A stretch of DNA of 64,000 nt from Aptenodytes patagonicus (Eukaryota > Chordata > Aves > Sphenisciformes > Spheniscidae), in assembly GCF_965638725.1 (NCBI RefSeq), contig NC_134949.1, positions 76,290,017 to 76,354,016 of the forward strand. Direction: 5' to 3'. The notes beneath the pieces are model-generated. The model did no database searches and was not told the origin of the DNA. It was given only the letters and a program-made list of their open reading frames with translations. Below, in pieces: positions 59,601-64,000 of the stretch; the first letter of the stretch is position 1, and each line of letters begins with the position of its first letter. The position numbers and the translations under genes are program-made.

Positions 59601-62600
59601 TCTGCTGCTGCCTCTCCTTCTTAATGCCCTCTCTTGACACTTGCTGCAGTTTCTCTTAACCATGTTGGTCCACGGCTAGTACACTGGGTGTTGGAGGCTT
59701 GTTTTGTCTTTATTGTTACACTTGGTTTTGGGAATGTTTCTCCACAGGAGCGGGTCTGACCGAGAAGGAATTCTGCCCCATGATGAAAGAACACAAAACC
59801 GCATTTCAAAACATTTTAAAGCAAGACCTGGTAAGAGTCCTAGTGACAGTGAAACAGAACTGCTTTGGCTGAGCAGTGACAAAGAAAAACACTGCAGGAG
59901 GGGACAGGCCCCTCCAGTGGTGGTGTGGCTGTTCCCGTGCTATAACTACTCTCTGATATGCCTTTAGGAGGTGGACCAGGAAAAGAAAAATAATAAAGAG
60001 CAGAGTGAGGAAGCACCAGCTGTGGTTCCCAGTAGGAAAGGTAAGAGGCTTTTGCTAAACGCATTCGTCTAACTCACTGGAGTGCATGCTTTGGTCACTT
60101 GTGTCAAGACCTGTGTAAAGAGGTGCAGAGAGCTGCCTGCCCTACAGCAATTATTATGAGAGGGTTTTGTTTTAAGGAATAGTAGCTGCAGTTAGAGATC
60201 AAAATGGATTAGCAGTGGAGAGAAGGAAAATGTTATAATGCAAAACCCGCTTCCCTGATTTCTACAGATACTGATCTAACCAGCTCCATCTTCCTCTAGA
60301 CAGGAGGGAAAATTTCTTAGGAGTTGCAAAGGACTTGGGATATTTGAAACAGTTTTGGCACGCCTGCTCTCCCCAAAGATTTGTAAAGCAGCATCCTCTA
60401 TGCTAGCTAGAGCTTGGGGCAATAAGATATAGATAAGCAGGATGATGTTTCTACTGAACTGTGCTTAGACATCTCTACTCTTCTCATCACCTCACCTTTT
60501 GCCTTTGGACTTCACTAAAAGTTAGTGATGTAACATCCTGAACCTACGGGCTGGGGACTTAAACCAAAACCTATAATTAACCATTCCTGTACTAATTAAA
60601 TGCCAGTTGAAGCCAGCTAACTAACTAACTCTTGGGGCTTTGTACAAGTGACAGTGCTGTGCTGTCTTACTGACACTAACCCTAATGTACTCTGAGGTAC
60701 ACAGATTGTTTTCACTGGCAAGAGCTTAACACTGGAAATCTTTAACAGTGGCTTCTGTTGGAGCTTAAAAGACTTTCACAAGCTGTTTTGGGGAGGCTGT
60801 TCTTTCACTTTTGTCTGAGAACTTTTCTCCTCTCTTCTCAGGGAGTTCACCCACTGCAGGTGGCATTAAAGCAGATAAAACAAAGCAAAATGAGCCGTAA
60901 GTGTTTTGACTTTCAATGATCACCTGCAGGTATGAACTTAAAGCTGCAGCCTGTTACATGATAGCTTCTTCTTATCCTACAGTGACTCTCCTAATGAGAA
61001 AGAAGTGGAGGTAAGTCTCGACTGCTTGTATCCTTAAGTATCTCAGACAACAGAAAGATCTTGTCGATAAGCCCTGATTAATATCTCGTCCTATATAAAA
61101 GAATGATGTTGAGTAGCTTAAGCTGGATGTATAGGTAGGCTTCTGAAATCTGTCTTTCCAAGCCCAATGGAAATTTTGGAAGGGATGGGATGGGAAAAGG
61201 TGGCCATCTGTAAAACCGAACAAAAGATTTGTTACTATTAAAACATTTGTTTGCAAGCTTGAAGGAGCATAGCTGTGACCTCCTCCCAGGCAGAATGTGC
61301 TGATTTAAGAGAGTTTTGTCAAAAGACGCAGATGGCACACTGCGTGCTGCCAGGATATCACCTGTTCCGGTGGCAGATAATTTCCCCCATCGCTACACAT
61401 GAGGAAGACTGGCTTTGTGGCAGTGGGCCGTGTTTGCTTTCTCTTCTGTATCTCTCCTGTAACTTTGTTCGTGGGGTATAGTCCCAAATGTCATGTCAGT
61501 ATCCAAATCTACTTTAAAAGCTTCTGCATCACTTGGATTATTCTGAAATCTTTCCCTCTCCCACAACAGGCTGAATTTCTGAGGTTGTCTTTAGGTTTTA
61601 AATGTGACTTGTTTACCTTGGACAAGAGAGTGAGGCTTGAAGAAAGGTCCCGAGACTTGGCTGAAGAAAACTTGAAAAAGGAGATCACAAATGCTCTAAA
61701 GATGTTAGAGGTTAGTATTGGCCAAGGCTGGTAGGTTGGATGGGATGAACGGTTGTGAAAGTTTCTCTCTCAATACGTCTGCTCTTAGGATGCGCGTGTG
61801 CGTGTAATACGTTATAAGCAAATCTGAACAAAGTTCTTAAGTGGTGCAGTTGAAATATGAGACTTGGCATTTGAGGGGTAACCTTCATCTGAGTGTATTG
61901 TGCACTCAGGCAGTGGGGAATTTTTCTGTTGCCTGGCAAGAACCCTTGTCTTCAGCTGATTTTTATGCTAGGTAAACACAAGTCTCTGCCCGCTGGAGGT
62001 CTGCATCAAGTTACACTGATTGAGGATGTTGGATGTTGATCTTTTGACTGTGTGGGCATGAACACAACCCCTCACTGTCATCAGCTGGGTTCAGCCTTCT
62101 TTTACTACTAACAGCTCACACTGCTTTTCCTACCAATATGCCTCTTAGGCTTTAGCTCCTTTGTGTGAAGAAGATAACCAAGCGCAAGAGATTATTAAGA
62201 AGTTGCAGAAAAGCTTGCAGTTCCTTAGCCAGTATGCAGCCCGAGTTGCCAGTAGAGCAGAGATGTTGGGAGCTATTAATCAGGTAACTGTTTCCATGTA
62301 AATGTATTTTGTAGAAAGTTAAAAGCTTCTAGATGTAAAGGGATTGCAGTATCTGTTTGCTAGGCTTCTGATTCTGGAATTAGATTTAGGAATCTCGTGT
62401 ATGTAATGCAGACTGACCAGTACAGCTTAATCCTGGCTTTCTCTTCTCGGATCACGGTTTGTGGTGTTACAAGGAATCCCAGGCACTGTGAGAGCAGCTA
62501 CATTGCACTAGCATTGTACAAAAACACACGACAGAAATATGGTCCTGATTTAAAACAAACAAACAAAAAAAACCTGAACAAACAAAAATCCAGAAAAAAC

Positions 62601-63274
62601 TTTGCATCAGAAGAATGTAGAGAGCACAAGAATGCAATGTGGTAACAAAATAGTCTTGATGCTCTAACAGTAATTCTGTGCCTTATGGAAAGGGCAGCTA
62701 ATAAGTTGAATCTATGGAAATTTACAAAGACCTGCTCAAATGTTATGTGTAATTGTGTATAATGCCAAAGAACAGCATGGAAATGTGACTTGGCAATACT
62801 AGAAAATGCGTGGTGGCAGCTGAGACTGTAGATCAGAGAAAGAGATGAGGAGGAGCTGTAAGGGCTCAGAAAATGAAGACTAATTTATTTTAGGATAAGA
62901 GTAATCACTGGAGAAATAAGACCTGTGTTAACTTGGGCATGTGTCAAGAGATGGGTTGTAGTGAAACTTTGAAAAGGTGGACAAAAATGAGAGGATGTTG
63001 CATCATGGTGATACAAGGTGAGAGTAGACCGTTAAGGGGGGGGGGGGAAGTCTTAAACTGTAAACATGATGCAGTTCCTCAAAGAGCTGCTTCTTTTTCC
63101 TATTGCTGTTGCACTCCCTCCGTTAGGAGAGCCGTGTCAGCAAGGCTGTGGAAGTAATGATTCAACACGTGGAAAACCTGAAGCGCATGTACACAAAAGA
63201 ACATGCAGAACTTGAGGAGCTGAAACAGGTCCTGCTCCAGAATGAGAGATCCTTTAGTTCTCTTGGAGATCGAG
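27199..63274 (+). CDS. IRAG2: Inositol trisphosphate receptor associated 2 (LRMP/JAW1), long form, 3' partial
   Basis: 32 coding exons give 1,186 codons plus one base, with every junction in phase; the gene runs off the right edge. IRAG2 is a tail-anchored ER/outer-nuclear-membrane protein that binds IP3 receptors and, through its KASH tail, SUN proteins. Order: a serine-rich N-terminus (residues 1-210); an EF-hand-like domain (about 212-293); a coiled coil rich in E, K, L and N (about 347-560); further helical and heptad-rich sequence (580-830); a variable acidic linker made of small exons (838-1045); and the conserved IRAG/MRVI1 region (1046 on) with [20 protein letters not shown] and [20 protein letters not shown]. 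The last region identifies IRAG2. The EF-hand-like and first coiled-coil parts resemble KASH5. ATG 27199 has A at -3 and is the first ATG in its exon, but an upstream coding exon cannot be excluded. Confidence 0.94.
28632..28742 (+). CDS. IRAG2: IRAG2 exon 2 (EF-hand-like, first half)
   Basis: Acceptor attcttcatag, donor gtttgc; phase 1 in and out. Encodes [20 protein letters not shown] and CDIERT, the first helix and start of a degenerate EF-hand loop. Confidence 0.88.
29491..29671 (+). CDS. IRAG2: IRAG2 exon 3 (EF-hand-like, second half)
   Basis: Acceptor tatctattttag, donor gtaata; 181 bp. Encodes [18 protein letters not shown], then [19 protein letters not shown] and [20 protein letters not shown], the most conserved part of the KASH5-like domain. 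Confidence 0.93.
29892..29968 (+). CDS. IRAG2: IRAG2 exon 4
   Basis: Acceptor cttgtttcag, donor gtgcag; 77 bp, completing the split Trp codon. Encodes [18 protein letters not shown], an acidic linker after the EF-hand-like domain. Confidence 0.86.
30048..30126 (+). CDS. IRAG2: IRAG2 exon 5
   Basis: Acceptor atctctttcag, donor gtaagt; 79 bp. Encodes [20 protein letters not shown], a linker between the EF-hand-like domain and the coiled coil. It is in phase with both neighbours. Confidence 0.88.
31098..31256 (+). CDS. IRAG2: IRAG2 exon 6 (coiled coil start)
   Basis: Acceptor ttactggaacag, donor gtggga; 159 bp. Encodes [20 protein letters not shown] and [20 protein letters not shown] with regular heptads. 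KASH5 has a similar block at its coiled-coil start. Confidence 0.92.
32450..32567 (+). CDS. IRAG2: IRAG2 exon 7 (coiled coil)
   Basis: Acceptor ccccacgcag, donor gtaggt; 118 bp. Encodes [20 protein letters not shown] and on to ILCQNKQL; charged heptads with Leu at core positions. Ends in phase 0. Confidence 0.92.
32806..32842 (+). repeat. 17-bp tandem duplication, period 20
   Basis: attatgcttaaagacaa occurs at 32806-32822 and again at 32826-32842, a small local duplication in IRAG2 intron 7. Confidence 0.9.
34017..34067 (+). CDS. IRAG2: IRAG2 exon 8 (coiled coil, 51 bp)
   Basis: The acceptor is preceded by a T-rich tract and aaacctgatcag; donor gtaaaa. Encodes [17 protein letters not shown]. 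Symmetric phase 0, so it can be skipped in frame. Confidence 0.9.
34607..34654 (+). repeat. Pyrimidine (T/C) tract
   Basis: Repeated TTTTC units passing into a run of about 20 T, in IRAG2 intron 8. It could mimic a polypyrimidine tract, but no exon follows. Confidence 0.85.
35250..35327 (+). CDS. IRAG2: IRAG2 exon 9 (coiled coil)
   Basis: Acceptor tatcttgttcag, donor gtaagc; 78 bp, phase 0 in and out. Encodes [20 protein letters not shown] and NAADLQ. Confidence 0.9.
35857..35913 (+). CDS. IRAG2: IRAG2 exon 10 (coiled coil, 57 bp)
   Basis: Acceptor ttcattctttag, donor gttagt; symmetric phase 0. Encodes [19 protein letters not shown]. Confidence 0.88.
38023..38082 (+). CDS. IRAG2: IRAG2 exon 11 (coiled coil, 60 bp)
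   Basis: Acceptor acaatctctgcag, donor gtatgg; symmetric phase 0. Encodes [20 protein letters not shown]. Confidence 0.9.
38191..38255 (+). CDS. IRAG2: IRAG2 exon 12 (coiled coil end)
   Basis: Acceptor tatgttttag, donor gtgagt; 65 bp, phase 2 out. Encodes [20 protein letters not shown] and IS. Confidence 0.9.
38339..38438 (+). CDS. IRAG2: IRAG2 exon 13
   Basis: Acceptor tgcttcttttag, donor gtatga; only 83 bp of intron separates it from exon 12. Encodes [20 protein letters not shown] and [10 protein letters not shown]; the coiled-coil pattern breaks here. Confidence 0.87.
40013..40126 (+). CDS. IRAG2: IRAG2 exon 14
   Basis: Acceptor catcttttcaaag, donor gtcagt; 114 bp, symmetric phase 0. 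Encodes [20 protein letters not shown] and [10 protein letters not shown]. Confidence 0.85.
40251..40267 (+). repeat. 17-G homopolymer with G-rich flank
   Basis: Seventeen consecutive G, then aggcgcgggaggggcagg, in IRAG2 intron 14 between exons 14 and 15. Prone to sequencing error. Confidence 0.9.
40465..40566 (+). CDS. IRAG2: IRAG2 exon 15
   Basis: Acceptor gtttttcag after a long T-rich tract, donor gtaagt; 102 bp, symmetric phase 0. Encodes [20 protein letters not shown] and QQGWERKLG. Confidence 0.88.
41652..41679 (+). repeat. 28-T homopolymer
   Basis: Uninterrupted T run in IRAG2 intron 15. No retrotransposon body was recognised on either side. Confidence 0.95.
43544..43567 (+). repeat. 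T8A16 tract
   Basis: Eight T followed by sixteen A in IRAG2 intron 15, simple sequence. Confidence 0.9.
44009..44172 (+). CDS. IRAG2: IRAG2 exon 16 (helical)
   Basis: Acceptor aaaattctacag, donor gtaccc; 164 bp. Encodes [20 protein letters not shown] and [16 protein letters not shown], a basic amphipathic helix region. Confidence 0.92.
45787..45901 (+). CDS. IRAG2: IRAG2 exon 17 (helical)
   Basis: Acceptor ctcaccccatag, donor gtaagg; 115 bp. Encodes [20 protein letters not shown] and [16 protein letters not shown], with a strong heptad pattern. Confidence 0.92.
46342..46504 (+). CDS. IRAG2: IRAG2 exon 18 (helical)
   Basis: Acceptor ttttgtgcttag, donor gtgagt; 163 bp, phase 1 out. Encodes [20 protein letters not shown] and [20 protein letters not shown]. 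Confidence 0.92.
46505..49334 (+). other. IRAG2: IRAG2 intron 18, carrying the CR1 insertion
   Basis: Intron of about 2.8 kb with no further exon seen. It contains a poly(A)-rich patch near 47659-47677, a C8 run at 47693-47700, and the antisense CR1 near its 3' end. Confidence 0.7.
48641..49230 (-). mobile_element. CR1 LINE, 5'-truncated, 3' part of reverse transcriptase ORF
   Basis: The minus-strand open frame 49205-48714 (163 codons, no internal stop) reads [20 protein letters not shown], then [20 protein letters not shown], and [15 protein letters not shown]. This is the familiar C-terminal end of avian CR1 ORF2. A CR1 3' UTR follows, ending at the terminal octamer ATTCTATG (48642-48649). 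The 5' end fades out at about 49,222-49,250, the usual CR1 truncation. It lies antisense to IRAG2 and ends about 105 bp before exon 19. Confidence 0.95.
49335..49396 (+). CDS. IRAG2: IRAG2 exon 19
   Basis: Acceptor gtgtcttcatag, donor gtatga; 62 bp. Encodes [20 protein letters not shown]. The phase agrees with exons 18 and 20 despite the nearby CR1. Confidence 0.88.
50312..50377 (+). CDS. IRAG2: IRAG2 exon 20
   Basis: Acceptor ctctattgcaacag, donor gtgagt; 66 bp, symmetric phase 0. Encodes [20 protein letters not shown] and GK, where the helical region gives way to a linker. Confidence 0.86.
51363..51471 (+). CDS. IRAG2: IRAG2 exon 21
   Basis: Acceptor ctatttttcaattag, donor gtaaga; 109 bp, phase 1 out. 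Encodes [20 protein letters not shown] and [12 protein letters not shown]. No family motif is recognised; support comes from splice sites, the open frame and phase. Confidence 0.78.
53618..53661 (+). CDS. IRAG2: IRAG2 exon 22 (44 bp, bridging)
   Basis: Acceptor actatactgatgcag, donor gtgagt. Encodes [15 protein letters not shown]. Exon 21 cannot join exon 23 directly, because that would create an immediate TGA. This exon restores the frame exactly. The acceptor has a weak pyrimidine tract. Confidence 0.62.
53662..57179 (+). other. IRAG2: IRAG2 intron 22, no exon seen
   Basis: About 3.5 kb with only short random open frames and G/T-rich simple sequence around 55.65 kb. Phase 0 on both sides. 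Confidence 0.55.
57180..57226 (+). CDS. IRAG2: IRAG2 exon 23 (47 bp)
   Basis: Strong acceptor ctctctttccattcag, donor gtcagg. Encodes [15 protein letters not shown], part of the fast-evolving linker. Only 83 bp of intron separates it from exon 24. Confidence 0.8.
57310..57374 (+). CDS. IRAG2: IRAG2 exon 24
   Basis: Acceptor attttattttggcag, donor gtaagc; 65 bp. Encodes [20 protein letters not shown] and VT. Confidence 0.85.
57501..57617 (+). CDS. IRAG2: IRAG2 exon 25
   Basis: Acceptor cctgaatttacag, donor gtacag; 117 bp, phase 1 in and out. Encodes [20 protein letters not shown] and [14 protein letters not shown], a polar acidic linker. Confidence 0.85.
59748..59830 (+). CDS. IRAG2: IRAG2 exon 26
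   Basis: Acceptor tgtttctccacag, donor gtaaga; 83 bp. Encodes [20 protein letters not shown] and ILKQDL, with a short helix-forming pattern. Confidence 0.86.
59968..60040 (+). CDS. IRAG2: IRAG2 exon 27
   Basis: Acceptor gatatgcctttag, donor gtaaga; 73 bp. Encodes [20 protein letters not shown] and PSRK, highly charged. Confidence 0.86.
60842..60896 (+). CDS. IRAG2: IRAG2 exon 28
   Basis: Acceptor ctcctctcttctcag, donor gtaagt; 55 bp. Encodes [17 protein letters not shown], low-complexity linker. Confidence 0.82.
60983..61010 (+). CDS. IRAG2: IRAG2 exon 29 (28 bp microexon-like)
   Basis: Acceptor cttatcctacag, donor gtaagt. Encodes DSPNEKEVE after a split Pro codon. At 28 bp it is the smallest internal exon here, and it enters the conserved region in the correct frame. 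Confidence 0.83.
61570..61710 (+). CDS. IRAG2: IRAG2 exon 30 (conserved IRAG/MRVI1 region)
   Basis: Acceptor ctctcccacaacag, donor gttagt; 141 bp, symmetric. Encodes [20 protein letters not shown] and [20 protein letters not shown], which I recognise as near-identical to human LRMP/IRAG2. Confidence 0.97.
62149..62283 (+). CDS. IRAG2: IRAG2 exon 31 (conserved region)
   Basis: Acceptor caatatgcctcttag, donor gtaact; 135 bp, symmetric. Encodes [20 protein letters not shown] and [15 protein letters not shown], a hallmark of the IRAG2 protein. Confidence 0.97.
63036..63047 (+). repeat. 12-G homopolymer
   Basis: Twelve G about 80 bp before IRAG2 exon 32. A second run of 13 G lies at 63476-63488 after the exon. 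Confidence 0.9.
63127..63274 (+). CDS. IRAG2: IRAG2 exon 32 (last in window)
   Basis: Acceptor cactccctccgttag, donor gtaaag; 148 bp, phase 1 out. Encodes [20 protein letters not shown] and [17 protein letters not shown]. The following exons, with the membrane anchor and KASH end, are beyond the window. Confidence 0.97.
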
Positions 63275-64000
63275 GTAAAGCTGCTTCGTCTTTCCTCTTT
63301 CTAGCACCTGCCAGATAGACCCTTATCTAATTGAAGCTTAACATAGTAGGTGGAGGGGGGTTATATGGACCGTTGTATCTCCTCTCCTAAAAATAGAGGA
63401 AAAAATAGCCATTTACTAACAGTATTAGAAACAACTCTCTGAAATTAGACTTGTATGTAAATTGTCATGAATCTTGGGGGGGGGGGGGACATTGCAAGTA
63501 TGCAGTAATGTTCTGGCTTTTAGAAAAGTGCATTGCACATGGTGGTGATAATCTTATTCCTTGTGAGCAGTAGATTTGGGTGCTCACTCACACTGGAGCA
63601 TTCCCAGTAGCTATTTCTAGGTAGCTGAGCTTTGACTGCTCTCTACAGATGCTTCCTGCTCTTTTCTAAATACAAATTGCAGACTCCTTAAGTGCAGGTG
63701 CTCTGAATTTTCCCCCTGTAAGCAGATGGTACAGTGGTCAGGTTTTCAGATGGCACTGTGCACTTGTGACTTTGCCAGAGAAGGATTAAATTCTTCTGAA
63801 AAACAGAACATGTATTTTTAAAAACAGAAAGAGCAGTCTCACACACCGGTAAAATCCTCGCAGGAGCCGTCTGAATCACGGGCCGTTCCTTCCTGACAGT
63901 AAAAGATTGTCCTGTAACAGGACACTGCCTCGATAATAGAAGAATACATTTAATGATAGCAACAGAAACCGATGCTTGTAGAGGATGTATAATGTGTGAA

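Overview
The window is vertebrate nuclear DNA, almost certainly from a bird. It is intron-rich and AT-rich, has no operons, and carries a fairly intact CR1 LINE fragment of the avian/reptilian type. I cannot name the species. Genes were found by reading conserved protein segments and then checking each exon for AG/GT splice sites and for phase agreement with its neighbours. No alignment or database search was run; family assignments come from memory of the human proteins.

Three protein-coding genes account for the coding sequence. (1) About 109-6217, plus strand: the last five coding exons of GYS2, liver glycogen synthase (229 residues plus stop), with a candidate poly(A) signal near 6.9 kb. 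The N-terminal two thirds lie to the left of the window. (2) 10598-16407, minus strand: the complete six-exon SPX gene for the spexin neuropeptide precursor (117 codons plus stop). It is convergent with GYS2. (3) 27199-63274, plus strand, continuing past the right edge: IRAG2 (LRMP/JAW1), an ER/outer-nuclear-membrane protein that binds inositol trisphosphate receptors. I resolve 32 coding exons (1,186 codons) whose phases all agree. Its C-terminal exons, including the tail anchor and KASH tail, are outside the window.

The stretch 16.4-27.2 kb, between the divergent SPX and IRAG2 genes, holds nothing I can support as coding. GOLT1B, the human neighbour of SPX, is absent here, and IRAG2 takes its place. 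The main mobile element is a 5'-truncated CR1 at about 48.64-49.23 kb, inserted antisense in an IRAG2 intron roughly 100 bp before an exon. The remaining repeats are short homopolymers and simple sequence.

The genes do not form a pathway: one is a glycogen enzyme, one a secreted peptide hormone, and one an organelle-membrane adaptor. I found no new multi-gene system. The most interesting item is the architecture of IRAG2 here. It has a long N-terminal extension with an EF-hand-like domain and a coiled coil resembling those of the meiotic dynein adaptor KASH5, joined to the classical IRAG2 C-terminal region. The protein is therefore much longer than the 555-residue human form I remember.
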